Source of the DNA: Asterias rubens
Taxonomy: Eukaryota; Echinodermata; Asteroidea; Forcipulatida; Asteriidae
DNA: 64,000 nucleotides
NCBI RefSeq assembly: GCF_902459465.1
Contig: NW_022985726.1
Location: 49,784-113,783 of the forward strand
Direction of reading: 5' to 3'
Below are positions 44,995 to 55,965 of the stretch, one piece after another. The notes beneath the pieces were generated by a model. The model saw nothing but the letters and a program-made list of their open reading frames with translations, did not search any database and was not told the origin of the DNA. A program made the position numbers and the translations under genes. Within the stretch, counting starts at the first letter, position 1. Every line of letters starts with the position of its first letter.

Positions 44995-45839
44995 CTGCCC
45001 CCTCCTTGGACCCAGCTTGTCCCAGAAGCAGGCCGTGAGCGCCACCGCCCGCCAGCGAAGCAATCCCTTCACAATGGCAATAAACAAAATAGAACAAAAT
45101 GGGGAAATAGTCTCCATGGTCCCCGCTGCATCTCAGTCCTGCGCAGTAGTTGTTTTCCCAAAAGCCGTGGGGAACTCTTTCGGGAAATCATAGTGGCGGG
45201 TGTACTGGCAGGGGTCCTTGAAGAATATTGGGTGCTATTCGTCTGTATGCTGTTATCTGCCTGACATGCTGGTGTGGTGAAGGTGTCTTGGTGGTTGACT
45301 CGCCGTCCGGCCAGGTGTTCCGAGTGTCTGTGTCCTCTGCTCTAATGGAACGGTCCTGGTCGGAGCTACCCTCCGCTGCCGGGGGAGGTGTCAGAGGCCA
45401 CTCCGAGGGGAGTTGGTCCCCTTCTTCCGGCCAAACCCCCAGGAAGAAGAGATCACTCAGTTCCGGTGGACCAGGTGATGTTGCGGGTTCTGGTGCGTTG
45501 CTTCTGACCTCTTGCCGGTGTTGTCGGTTTGCGGTTGCCTCCGAAGGTATGGTAGGAAGGGAGACAGGGGTTGTTCCAGACTGTCACAACGCCCCATTCT
45601 ATACGACTTATCTCGCTCTGGGTTCGATGGAATGGTTGGAGGGCGCTCCAAGTGGGCGCAAACCTCCCCCCACTCCATCAGCTCCTCCTCCAGTGCGGAG
45701 GTGATGGTGGGATTGTCTAGTCTGTCTCCTGTCATCCCAACTCTGGGTCGGCTCCAAGGGGGTCCGTGCCGCTGAAGTAGGTGTTGATGCGCATGCAGCG
45801 ATGGGCTACTCTGAATGTAGATGTGTGTTGGGTGTGTGA

Positions 45840-46270
45840 TTGAGTGTCGGACGAGACGGCTCCGAGGGGATCCGTGTGTCCGACATAGATGTGTTTGAAA
45901 TGTGGGGCATCTCCAAAGGGAGATGAGTGTTGGGTTTGTGATTGTGTTTCGGACGGGTCGGTTCCGAGTGGATCCGATTGTCCGACACAGTGTTTGAAGT
46001 GTGGGGCATCTCCGAGGGGAGATGAGTGTTTGGTGTGTGATTGTGTGTCGGACGGGTCGGTTCCGGGTGGATCCAAGCATCCGACAGAGATGTGTTTGAA
46101 GTGGGGGCCATCTCTGAGGGGAGATGAGTGTTGTGATTGTGTGTCGGACGGGACAATTCCGAGTGGATCTAAACGTCCGACATAGATGTGTTTGAAATGT
46201 GGGGCATCTCCGAGGGGAGATGAGTGTTGGGTGTGTGATTGTGTGTCGGACGGAACGGGTCCGAGTGGAT
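45840..46270. repeat. 100-bp minisatellite, block 1
   Basis: GGGGCATCTCC recurs at 45903, 46003, about 46104 and 46201. Each unit also has GTGTCGGACGG, TCCGAGTGGATCC and GGGAGATGAGTGTT. On the minus strand it encodes an imperfect 33-residue repeat (RPTHNHTPNTHLPSEMPHTS). Confidence 0.85.
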
Positions 46271-47249
46271 CCTTGCGAAATTACACTGAAATTACACGAG
46301 AGAGAAGGCCTAAAGCCAGATAGCAGATTTACCGATAGGCCTGCATGGGCTCCGAAGGGGATTTGTGCTTGCGCCCCCTACCGCTTGATCGGCACTGCCA
46401 CTACACTGCCCCCTCCTTGGACCCAGCTTGTCCCAAAAGCAGGCCATGAGCGCCACCGCCTGCCAGCGAAGCAATCCCTTCACAATGGCAATAAACAAAA
46501 TAGAACAAAATGGGGAAATAGTCTCCATGGTCCCCGCTGCATCTCAGTCCTGTGCAGTAGTTGTTTTCCCAAAAACCGTGGGGAACTCCTTCGGGAAATT
46601 ATAGTGGCGGGTGTACTGGCAGGGGTCCTTGAAGAATATTGAGTGCTATTCGTCTGTATGCTGTTATCTGCCTGACATGCTGGTGTGGTGAAGGTGTCTT
46701 GGTGGTTGACTCGCCGTCCGGCCAGGTGTTCTGAGTGTCCGTGTCCTCTGCTCTAATGGAACGGTCCTGGTCGGAGCTACCCTCCGCTGCCGGGGGAGGT
46801 GTCAGAGGCCACTCCGAGGGGAGTTGGTCGTCTTCTTCCGGCTCGACCCCCAGGAAGAAGAGATCACTCAGTTCCGGCAGACCAGGTGATGTTGCGGGTT
46901 CTGGTGCGTTGCTTCTGACCTCTTGCCGGTGTCGTGGGTTTGCGGTTGCCTCCGAAGGTAAGGTAGGAAGGGAGACATGGGTTGTTCCAGACTGTCACAA
47001 CGCCCCATTCTATACGACTTATCTCGCTCTGGGTTCGATGGAGTGGTTGGAGGGCGCTCCAAGTGGTTGCAAACCGCCCCCCACTCCATCAGCTCCTCCT
47101 CCAGTGCGGAGGTGATGGTGGGATTGTCTAGTCTGTATCCTGTCATCCCAACTCTGGGTCGGCTCCAAGGGGTCCGTGCCGCTGATGTAGGTGTTGATGC
47201 GCATGCAGCGATTGGCTGCTCTGAATGTAGATGTGTGTTGGATGTGTGA

Positions 47250-47692
47250 TTGAGTGTCGGACGAGACGGCTCCGAGGGGATCCGTGTGTCCGACGTAGAT
47301 GTGTTTGAAGTGTGGGGCATCTCCAAAGGGAGATGAGTGTTGGGTTTGTGATTGTGTGTTGGACGGGTCGGTTCCGAGTGGATCCGATTGTCCGACACAG
47401 TGTTTGAAGTGTGGGGCATCTCCGAGGGGAGATGAGTGTTTGGTGTGTGATTGTGTGTCGGACGGGACGGTTCCGGGTGGATCCGAGCATCCGACAGAGA
47501 TGTGTTTGAAGTGGGGGCCATCTCTGAGGGGAGATGAGTGTTGGGTGTGTGATTGTGTGTAGGACGGGACAATTCCGTGTGGATCTAAACGTCCGACATA
47601 GATGTGTTTGAAATGTGGGGCATCTCCGAGGGGAGATGAGTGTTGGGTGTGTAATTGTGTGTCGGACGAAACGGGTCCGAGTGGATCCTTGC
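47250..47692. repeat. 100-bp minisatellite, block 2
   Basis: The same four to five units in the same order as block 1, carried along by the 1.4-kb duplication. Only one partial unit remains in the third copy (about 48690-48740). Confidence 0.85.
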
Positions 47693-49183
47693 GAAATTAC
47701 ACTGAAATTACACGAGAGAGAAGGCCTAAAGCCAGATAGCAGATTTACCGATAGGCCTGCATGGGCCGCCAGCAGTGCAACGAAGGGGATTTGTGCTTGC
47801 GCCCCCTACCGCTTGATCGGCACCGCCGCCACACTGCCCCTCCTAGGACACTGCTTGTCCCAGAAGCAGGCCCTGAGCGCCACCACCCGCCAGCGAAGCA
47901 ATATCCCTTCACATCGGCAATAAACAAAATAGAACAAAATGGGGGAAATAGTCCCCAGGGTTCCCTCTGCCTCTCAGTCCTGTGCAGTAGTTGTTTTCCC
48001 CAAAACCGTGGGGAATTCCTCCGGGAAATCATAGTGGCGGGTGTACTGGCAGGGGTCCTTGAAGTGGTGCAACCTGGGGGCTATTCGTCTGTATGCTGTT
48101 ATCCACCTGACATGCTTGTGTGGTAAAGGTGTCTTGGTGGTTGAAATCACCATCCGGCCAGGTATCCGGAGTGTCCGTGTCTGTGTCCTCTGCTCCAACG
48201 AAACGGTCCTGGTCGGAGCTACCCTCCGCCGCCGATGGAGGTGGTGTCGGAGGCCACTCCGAGGGGAGTTGGTCCTCTTTGTACGGCCCGACCCACAGGA
48301 AGAAGAGATCACTCAGTTCCGGCAGACGAGGTGATGTTGCGGATTCTGGTGCATCGCTTCCGACCTCTTGCAGGTGTTGTTAGTTCATCGGTTGCCTTTG
48401 AGGGTGTGGTAGGAAGGGAGACAGGGGTCGTTTTGGACTGTCAGAACGTCTATATGGCTTATCTCGCTCTGGGTTCGATGGAATCATTGGAGGGCGCTCC
48501 GAGTGGTCGCGAACCTCCCCCCACTCCATCAGCTCCTCCTCCAGTGCGGAGGTGATGGTGGGAATGTCTAGTCCGTCTCCTGTCATCCCAACTCCGGGTC
48601 GGCTCCGAAGGGGTCCGTGCCGCTGAAGTAGGTGTTGATGCGCATGCAGCGATGGGCTGCTCTGAATGTAGATGTGTGTTGGGTGTGTGATTGAGTGTCG
48701 GACGAGACGGCTCCGAGGGGATCCGTGTGTCCGACGTAGATGTCCCTGAGATGTACCGATGTACTGAAGACCGCCATAAAATATCTGGGTATAAAACTTG
48801 CCCAGTCCTCTTGTCCCTCCATGGACAACAAACCATCCTTACTGATGAATGGTTCCGGATATGACAACCATAAAATCTCTGGGGATAAAACTGCTGAGTT
48901 CCCTTTGTTTCCTCGAAGGACAACAAGTCATCTACTGTTATGAATGATCGCCGGCTCAGGCAGCCAGTCTGGCCTTCGGGGTGACTAGCGGTGCTCTGAC
49001 GGGGAGTTGTGCAGGCGCCCCCACCGGTCGATCGGCACCGCCGCTACAGTATTTATAGTTTTGAAATAAATGCTACTGAATGAATTCATTACTTTGGAGG
49101 ATTTTAAAAATGTTTATTCCATGTTTATTTTATTTTTGATTATTTTTATTATTTGATTGTTTCATGTTTATTTTATTTGCACC

Positions 49184-49250
49184 GCGTTACTCATTCAAGC
49201 TACCTTCCCGCCCGAGCTGCGTGTGTAGTAGTGTGCGCGTGATACGTAAT
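49184..49250 (+). repeat. Flanking repeat right of the 44.8-49.0-kb element
   Basis: Second copy of 44385-44453. Confidence 0.6.
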
Positions 49251-49928
49251 CTCATCCAATCAAAGTCTTGCAATTTTGTGGTGGAGAAAAGTAACTCATT
49301 ACAATAATGCGAGCGAAATACAAGACCCCATGGTCAACTTATTACCAAAGAGCACGCCAAAGACGAGAGCCCCATTTATTTGACCCATGGTAGTATTATA
49401 GCTCACAAAGACAAGCTAAAGTAGGCTATGAAAACTTCAAGTAGAGCCACCTTCACTTTATGTTATTATCGATATTTTGTCCAAAGACATAATTACACCT
49501 TAACATTTGTCATGTCTACACTGAACACTTAGTGTTTGTAATTCTACAAGCACTACAAGTCTAGTTAAAAAACTTATTCGTTTCTTGTTTTTAAACAATT
49601 AACCCTTTAATCAAGTAAATATTTTCCTGAGCTCTACAAGACCCGAGGTCTGACAAATTTCCCCCAAAATCTTATAAAATTAATCACTTGAGCAAAAACA
49701 CACAGTAAAAAGAAATATTCTTCTTATCCCGTTTTTATTCTTGTACTTTTCTTGCATATCAACAGTTAAAACAACAAGCCTGTTAAGATCACATCTATCC
49801 AAAACTGAAAAGTGTCCCAACCTTTCAGCAGGGGCTCGCAACAACACAACTCCACAATGATGCTGTGTTATAGCGCCCAAGCAAACACATGAAAAACATC
49901 TTGAATAGCATGAGCGTGCAAACATTCG
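49251..49928. other. Unassigned stretch
   Basis: AT-rich, no gene or repeat identified. Confidence 0.4.
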
Positions 49929-50640
49929 ATGATAATTTCACTATGGACAGTTTTGTTTCACAGAAATGCAGATCAGCATCATTTGCACAAAATTGGGACA
50001 ATTCGCAATCTGATAGATAAACACACTACTGAATGCTTGATTCATGCTTTTGTGGTGTGTCATCTTGATTTTTGCAATAGCCCACTTTCTGGGATTTCGG
50101 CTCGTCAAGTGCAAAAGATGCAGGTTGTGCAGAACTCTGCTGCTCGTCTTATTTATCGTATTAGGAATTATGAATCTGTGTCCTATCTGTATTCTAAGAG
50201 ACTTACACTGGCTACCTATTCACTCTCGCATTTCATTCAAAATATTGTTGTTAGCATATGAATGTTTTTATGATTTTGCGTCTCCTTATTTGACCGAGCT
50301 GTTAACATTGTACACACCTTCTAGATATCTTCGTTCTAAAAAGACAAAGTTGTTTGTTATTCCACCAGTGATGACCAAATCATATCAAATCGCTTCGTTC
50401 ACACTGCCTCAACCTTATGGAACAATCTCCCGGAACACATAAAAAACATTGACTCCATTATTAGGTTTAAGATTGCTTTAAAGACGCACTTATTTAACAT
50501 TTAATTCATCCATTTTGTTTGTTACCCAGTACATCTTGTATTTGTATTCTGTTGTGTTTTTCTCAAGAGCGCTTAGGGACATGTTTGATTTCTATGTGTT
50601 ATGCGCTATATAAGAATGGTTAATTATTATTATTATTAAA
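49929..50640 (+). pseudogene. CR1/L2-like reverse transcriptase C-terminus and 3' tail
   Basis: Frames at 49929-50261 and 50044-50505 together give the C-terminal part of a non-LTR RT: KIGTIRNLIDKHTTECLIHA, HLDFCNSPLSGI, QVVQNSAARLIYR, then in another frame FKILLLAYECF and ASPYLTELLTLY, then KIALKTHLFN. At least two frameshifts separate them. The 3' UTR ends GCGCTATATAAGAATGG followed by an ATT repeat, the typical CR1/L2-like tail. The catalytic RT half is absent. Confidence 0.8.
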
Positions 50641-51006
50641 CATTCCTGCTCTTAAGCACCTAGTGCCGGCTTATTACGGTGCTTAATACTGCAAACATTA
50701 AATTGCTCCAAAGTACCACTGTACTCTGATTGTTGTCTAACTTAGAAATGTCACCTTTTTCCCCTACATGCAATGACCGAGTGTGGAAACCTGGTGTGGA
50801 GTCCTTCTCATCTTCACATGCTCTCTCGGGACAGACCCTGCAACCACTGGAATCCTGTTGCAGAATAATTAAGCCGTACTCAACTACTTGGACACACCTT
50901 TAAATCCTGGGACTCTACTGAGTTATTACCGCATAGAGGGATTAGGTCCACTAGAAAGGTATATTATCACCAATTCCTAACTCTACAAACCAAACTTGCA
51001 CGTCCA
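50641..51006. other. Unassigned stretch
   Basis: No feature recognised. It may be diverged sequence of the neighbouring non-LTR fragments. Confidence 0.35.
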
Positions 51007-51080
51007 AGCCAGTTACTGCATGCGCAGCATTGCACCCTAACCTAAATTTACTCATTAAGCTCATTTACAGCATGCTTGCA
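51007..51080. repeat. Direct repeat with 52346-52420
   Basis: CCAGTTACTGCATGCGCAGC...CTAACCTAAATTTACTC...AGCATGCTTGCAT closely matches the segment at 52346-52420. Both copies border the decayed RT between them. Confidence 0.75.
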
Positions 51081-51339
51081 TGTCACATCAAGAGATGGCT
51101 CATGGTCTGCTTCTCCCCACATTTGCAGGTGCCCGAGTCGGTTCCTAAACCCCATTTGACCATGTTGGTGTGGCACCTCCCGACGTGGGTGCATAGACGG
51201 TTAAGGCTCTTCCATGTGGTCCATTTGGAGTTGGCACCACTGGGCAGACAATCCGCGGCTGGGATGTTCATCGCCGAGGTGTTTCTCTGCGTGACTCTTT
51301 GGTGATCCCGCCAGAGTCGGGTTCTGGTTGTCACTGCAG

Positions 51340-51552
51340 TGTCTCTGAGGGGCGTGGACGAGCAGAAATGTAGTCAAACTGTTTGTACATTTCTGGTAGG
51401 CCCTTGTTTTTGTGATATTTTGTTTTATCAAATGTTCACTATGTATTTTCTATTGTAAAGCTTTTTAATAATTATTGTAATATTTTTAATGATTGTAAAT
51501 TATGTCGCAATTCAGCGGATATGCTGCAATAGCATTTTTAAATAAATAAACC
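51340..51552 (+). mobile_element. Probable 3' end of another non-LTR element
   Basis: Ends AATTCAGCGGATATGCTGCA...TTTTTAAATAAATAAA, a 3' UTR form typical of CR1/jockey-like elements, and interrupts the decayed RT on the other strand. The left boundary is uncertain. Confidence 0.45.
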
Positions 51553-52345
51553 ATTCTAACTTCTCCTGGACTTCAGTCGGGGCCTTGCTGGAGCATGGCC
51601 AAACAGGGGGTGGCGAGTGTAGTCCATCTGCTTTGAGCGTACTATTTGGCTGGTGACAGCTCTCCGTATGTTGGGAAGGGCTATGCCAGCCAGTGTGTAC
51701 AGGTGCTCCTTTGGTGTGTGTCTCAGGCAGCCGGTGATGATATGGCAACAGTCATTGAGTGCCGGGTCCAGCTATTCAGCAGTGTGGAGCGTTCCCAAAC
51801 AGGATATGCGTACTCAGCAGCAGAGTAGCTGAGAGCCAGTGCTGTTGTTCGGACGATGGATGGGTTTGCTCCCCTCTTGGAGTGTGTAAGTTTCCAGACG
51901 ATGGCGTTTCTCGAGCTCACTTTGGCCCTTGTCCTCAGGATGTGGGATTCATACGTGAGCAGGCGGTTGAGTGTCATGCCAAGGAAGATGGGGCTGGCTG
52001 TTCCATGTGACATGAACAGCTGCAGTAACCATGGTTTTACTAAAGTGCCGAAGTGTGTTACCTGCTTGGAGCAGATGCCGTCTTGGCCTGCTGCTTTACC
52101 AGGCTTCAAGAGTTTAATGGCCAGGTCAAGTCTTGTGTGGCTGAAAGGTTGTGTGAAGTTGATAATTCCCCTTCTCGTTGGCATTGGTGCTTGGGTTTGC
52201 GGAGTTTGCTGGGTGGTTTGCCATTCAAGAGCAGTTGGTGTGCAATCTGGTTGGCAGTGACGTTGTTGCTGGATGTTGGATGTTGCTCTACCTTGGACTG
52301 ATCGAAGGAAAGCTTCTTATTGTTGCCCAAGTCTTCATACACCTC

Positions 52346-52420
52346 CAACCCAGTTACTGCATATGCGGCTTTGCAAACTAACCTAAATCTACTAAGCTCA
52401 TTTTCCAGCATGCTTGCATA
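52346..52420. repeat. Direct repeat with 51007-51080
   Basis: Second copy of the repeat described at 51007-51080. Confidence 0.75.
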
Positions 52421-52469
52421 CCAACTCTCAACGTATCTGGTGTTTGAAGCTTTGCATGGTGTTGATAAT

Positions 52470-52957
52470 AATAGCAACTACTAATATGAATATTAATAGC
52501 AAACTTGCGGGTACAACCAAGGGTAACAACTCTATTGAAGGAGTGGTGGCTCTAAAAAGAGCCGGTTTGGTCTTGACGTTTCGAAGAGTATACTCTGCTC
52601 GTCTTCAGGAGAATGCTAGACTACTGGTGGTGGTGGAGGTTATGTATGGCTGGAGGGATGCACGTTTGTGCGGGAAGGATGGAAGCTGTTGTTGTCCGGT
52701 GAAGCGTGTGAGTCGGTTGCAGGCTGGATGTGTTTGCGTTGGAGTGTGTCAGTGTTGTGGTGAGCTGCTGCTGGAAGTGTTGGCTTGAGAAGTGGTGACC
52801 AGATATCGTTGATGAAGAATCCAATGTCTTGTGGAACTGTGTTGTGGGCCTTGATCTCGATTGCCTCCCTTACTCTGTGTTGGTGCCAGAACTTGGCTGG
52901 AGCGAAGAGCTGGGCTTGTTTCCGTTCAATGAGATGATCTTGTTCGTGTGAGTGTTT
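52470..52957 (-). repeat. Inverted-repeat arm, left (Penelope-like 3' end)
   Basis: About 490 bp present in inverted orientation at 55270-55755. It contains AAGAGCCGGTTTGGTCTTGACG and CTCTGCTCGTCTTCAGGAGA. The arms flank the 62-bp array. Confidence 0.85.
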
Positions 52958-53312
52958 GATGATTGCTAATTTGTCTAGGTGTCCTAGTCTGCCGTGTGCT
53001 TGATGTTCCTTGATTCTTGCAGATATGTTGCGACCGGTCTCCCCGACGTAGACTTAACCGCATTCGTGTTTGAAGAGATGCTTGTATCTTGGTGGGTGCT
53101 GTGTGGAAGGTCTTGAATTGTACTTAGCTGAAGATGCATTGAAGTTGGTGTGATGCGTGGCCGATGTAAGGGATGGTGACGGTTGCCTTGAATTCTGATT
53201 CTGGGCTGTCTTCAGGTGGGAGGTTTGGTTTCGGCTGGCTGAAGTTGAAAGACTTGTATCCGTTGAGTTGAAGTGATGTCTTCATGTGGTGAAGCTCCTT
53301 CAAGCTGTCGTT
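52690..53312 (-). pseudogene. Penelope-like element C-terminus with GIY-YIG endonuclease relic
   Basis: Minus-strand reading: RRAFNTCDNDSLKELHHMKT, SLQLNGYKSFNF, a linker with IPYIGHASHQLQ, then CG-stop-VYVGETGRNISARIKEHQ and KLAIIKHSHEQDH, AQLFAPAKFWHQHRVREAIE. VYVGETGR is the GIY-YIG core. This nuclease follows the reverse transcriptase in Penelope-like elements, and its spacing to the NGY motif fits that family. A TAA at 53054-53056 sits just before VYVGETGR. The reverse transcriptase itself is absent; the array at 53313 begins where it should lie. Confidence 0.75.
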
Positions 53313-55265
53313 GTCGCAGGTGTTGAACGCACGGCGGACCAAAGTGTTTTGGATGGTAGACTAAGCCGTCTTGGTCGCAGGTGTTGAACGCACGGCGGAC
53401 CAAAGTGTTTTGGACGGCAGACTTAAGCTTTCTTGGTCGCAGGTGTTGAACGCATGGCGGACCAAAGTGTTTTGGACGGCAGACTTAAGCTGTCTTGGTC
53501 GCAAGTGTTGAACACACGGCAGACCAAAGTGATTTGGACGGCAGACTTAAGCTGTTTTGGTCGCAGGTGTTGAAGTGTTTTGGACGGCAGACTTGCGCTG
53601 TCTTAGTCGCAGGTGTTGAACGCCATTGACCAAAGTGTTTTGGACGGCAGACTTAGACTGTCTTGGTCACAGGTGTTGAACGCACGGCAGACCAAAGTGT
53701 TTTGGCGGCAGACTTAAGCTGTCATGGTCGCAGTTGTTGAATGCATGCCGGACCAAAGTGTTTTGGACGGCAGACTTAAGATGTCTTGGTCGCAGGTGTT
53801 GAATGCACGGCAGACCAAAGTGTTGTGGACAGCAGACTTAGACTGCCTTGGTCGCAGGTGTTGATAGCACGGCGGACCAAAGTGTTTTGGACGGCAGACT
53901 TAAGCTGTCTTGGTCGCAGGTGTTGAACCCACGGCGGACCAAAGTGTTTAGGACAGCAGACTTAGACTGTCTTGGTCGCAGGTGTTGAACCCACGGCGGA
54001 CCAATATGTTTTGGACAGCAGACTTAAGCTGTCTTGGTCGTAGGTGTTGAAAACATGGCGGACCAAAGTGTTTTGGACAGCAGACTTAAGCTGTCTTGGT
54101 GGCAGTTGTTGAACGACAGACGACAGACTTAAGCTGTCTTGGTCGCAGGTGTTGAACGCACGGCGGACCAAAGTGTTTCGGACGGCATACTTAAGCTGTC
54201 TTGAACGCACGGCGGACCAAAGTGTTTCGGATGGCAGACTTAAGCTGTCTTGGTCGCAGGTGTTGAACGCACGGCGGACCAAAGTGTTTTGGACGGCAGA
54301 CTTAAGCTTTCTTGGTCGCAGGTGTTGAACGCATGGCGGACCAAAGTGTTTTGGACGGTAGACTTAAGCTGTCTTGGTCGCAAGTGTTGAACACACGGCA
54401 GACCAAAGTGATTTGGACGGCAGACTTAAGCTGTCTAATGGTTGCAGGTATTGAACGCACGGCGGACCAAAGTGTTTTGGACAAAAGACTTGACCTGTCT
54501 TGGTGGCAGGTGTTGAAGGCACACGGAACAAGGTATTTTGGACGGCAGACTTAAGCTGTCTTGGTCGCAGGTGTTGAACACCCGACGGACCAAAGTGTTT
54601 TGGATGGCAGACCTAAGTGTTTTGGACGGCAGACTTGAGCTGTCTTGGTCGCAGGTGTTGAAGGCCTGCCGACCAAAGTGATTTTGACGGCAGACTTAAG
54701 CTGTCTTGGTCGCAGTTGTTGAATGCACGGCGGCCCAATATGTTTTGGACGGCAGACTTAAGTTGTCTTGGTCGCAGGTGTTGAACGCACGGTGGACCAA
54801 TATGTTTTGGACGGCAGATTTAAGCTGTCTTGGTCCCAGGTGTTTAATGCACGGCGGACCAAAGTGTTTTGGATGTCAGACTTAAACTGTCTTGGTTACA
54901 GGTATTGAACGCACGGCGGACCAAAGTGTTTTGGACAAAAGACTTGACCTGTCTTGGTGGCAGGTGTTGAAGGCACACGGAACAAGGTATTTTGGACGGC
55001 AGACTTAAGCTGTCTTGGTCGCAGGTGTTGAACACCTGACGGACCAAAGTGTTTTGGATGGCAGACCTAAGTGTTTTGGACGGCAGACTTGAGCTGTCTT
55101 GGTCGCAGGTGTTGAAGGCCTGCCGACCAAAGTGATTTTGACGGCAGACTTATGCTGTCTTGGTCGCAGGTGTTGATCGCACGGCGGACCAAAGTGTTTT
55201 GGATGGCAGACTTAAGCTGTCTTGGTTGCAGGTGTTGAATGCACGCCGGACCAAAGTGTTTTGCG
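53313..55265. repeat. About 62-bp tandem array, roughly 30 copies
   Basis: The unit contains CTTGGTCGCAGGTGTTGAAC, GCACGGCGGACCAAAGTG and TTTTGGACGGCAGACTTAAG, spaced 61-62 bp apart with many variants. On the minus strand one unit reads TLVRRAFNTCDQDSL, matching the Penelope-like protein segment directly adjacent at 53313, so the array appears to have grown from that coding sequence. Longer segments recur at offsets of about 879 bp (53421/54300) and 455 bp (54451/54905), showing higher-order duplication. Confidence 0.88.
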
Positions 55266-55269
55266 CGGC

Positions 55270-55755
55270 AAGCTCACACGAACATTAACAAGATCATCTC
55301 ATCGAATGGAAACAAGCCCAGCTCATCGCTCCAGTCAAGTTCTGGCACCAACGCAGAGTAAGGGAGGCAACACAGCACAGTTCCACAAGACATCGGATTC
55401 TTCATCAATTAAATCTGGTCACCACTTCTCAAGCCAACACTTCCAGCAGCAGCTCACCACAACACTGACACACTCCAACGCACACACATCCAGCCAGCAA
55501 CCAACTCACATGCTTCACCGGACAAAAACAGCTTCGATCCTTCCCGCCCAAAAGTGCATCCCTCCAGCCATACATAACCTCCACCACCACCAGTAGTCCA
55601 GCATTCTCCTGAAGACGAGCAGAGTATTCTGTTTGAAACGTCAAGACCAAACCGGCTCTTTTCAGAGCCACCACTCCTTCAAAAGAGTTTTTTCCCTTGG
55701 TTGTACCCGCAAGTTTACTATTAATATTTATATTTATAGTTGCTCTCAATGTATC
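55270..55755 (+). repeat. Inverted-repeat arm, right (Penelope-like 3' end)
   Basis: Plus-strand copy of the left arm. It encodes the tail of the GIY-YIG domain in broken frames (AQLIAPVKFWHQRRVREA-like) and the same 3' UTR with CCTGAAGACGAGCAGAGTAT. The GIY-YIG core is missing. Confidence 0.85.
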
Positions 55756-55799
55756 ATCTATAACTTTGCACTGTCCGTCGTCGTTTATAGGGTCATAAT

Positions 55800-55965
55800 G
55801 TAACAACCACCCACACCATTTAGTGCACCTAATATAATTCTGTTACGAAATGTATTTTCTCATTGTATATATTGGTTTTGTTTTATTTACTGCAATGATG
55901 ACATGTGGAACCATCTGCCTATGGGAGTCAAATTGAAACTGCACTATACTCAATCTTCATGAAGA
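55800..55965 (+). repeat. Module M of the exon-like satellite, first copy
   Basis: AACAACCACCCACACCAT...GTGGAACCATCTGCCTATGG. It recurs near 59300, 60120, 61570 and 63415 and, in shorter form, at 57790. It marks the start of the array. Confidence 0.75.

Larger units (their letters stand above)
44764..49048 (-). mobile_element. Putative non-autonomous LTR element with triplicated 3' end
   Basis: Outer ends TGTAGCGTCGACCGG (left) and CGATCGGCACCGCCGCTACA (right), with GTAT at 44760-44763 and 49049-49052. Read on the minus strand, an LTR-like end TGTAGTGGCGGTGCCGATCG directly follows a purine-rich tract (AAGGAGGGGGCAG), as expected for a polypurine tract and 3' LTR. This joint occurs at 44995, about 46415 and about 47840, dividing the element into three paralogous units of about 1.4 kb. 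There is no RT, integrase or protease. Minus-strand frames (45457-46080, 46868-47572, 48459-48926) are Thr/Pro/His-rich with ALEEELMEWG motifs, and a conserved frame gives QYTRHYDFPEEFPTVLGKTT. The right LTR matches the left one only over its last 60 bp or so. Confidence 0.5.
51083..52480 (-). pseudogene. Decayed jockey-like reverse transcriptase, catalytic core deleted
   Basis: Read from right to left, 52150-52480 gives a pre-RT linker, then LLKPGKAAGQDGI and FGTLVKPWLLQLF (RT start, about 52170-51990). It jumps to LGMTLNRLLTYESHI (post-catalytic part), ALALSYSAAEYAYPVW and a GCLRHTPKEHLYTLAGI frame at about 51745-51690. A Cys-rich C-terminus follows (LNRLCTHVGRCHTNMVKWGL, CKCGEKQTMSHLLM) at 51083-51230. 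The palm with the YxDD box is missing. The Cys-rich end is separated by unrelated sequence at about 51340-51552. Several frameshifts. The family is jockey/CR1-like by the tail motifs. Confidence 0.7.

Noticed and set aside
45228-48555. Plus-strand Gly/Ser/Arg-rich frames
   Set aside because: They shift or stop between the three paralogous units; the GC-rich minisatellite lacks stops by composition.
44764-49048. Ordinary tandem host gene cluster
   Set aside because: The outer inverted TGTAGCG ends, the GTAT duplication and the repeated purine-tract joint fit a mobile element better.
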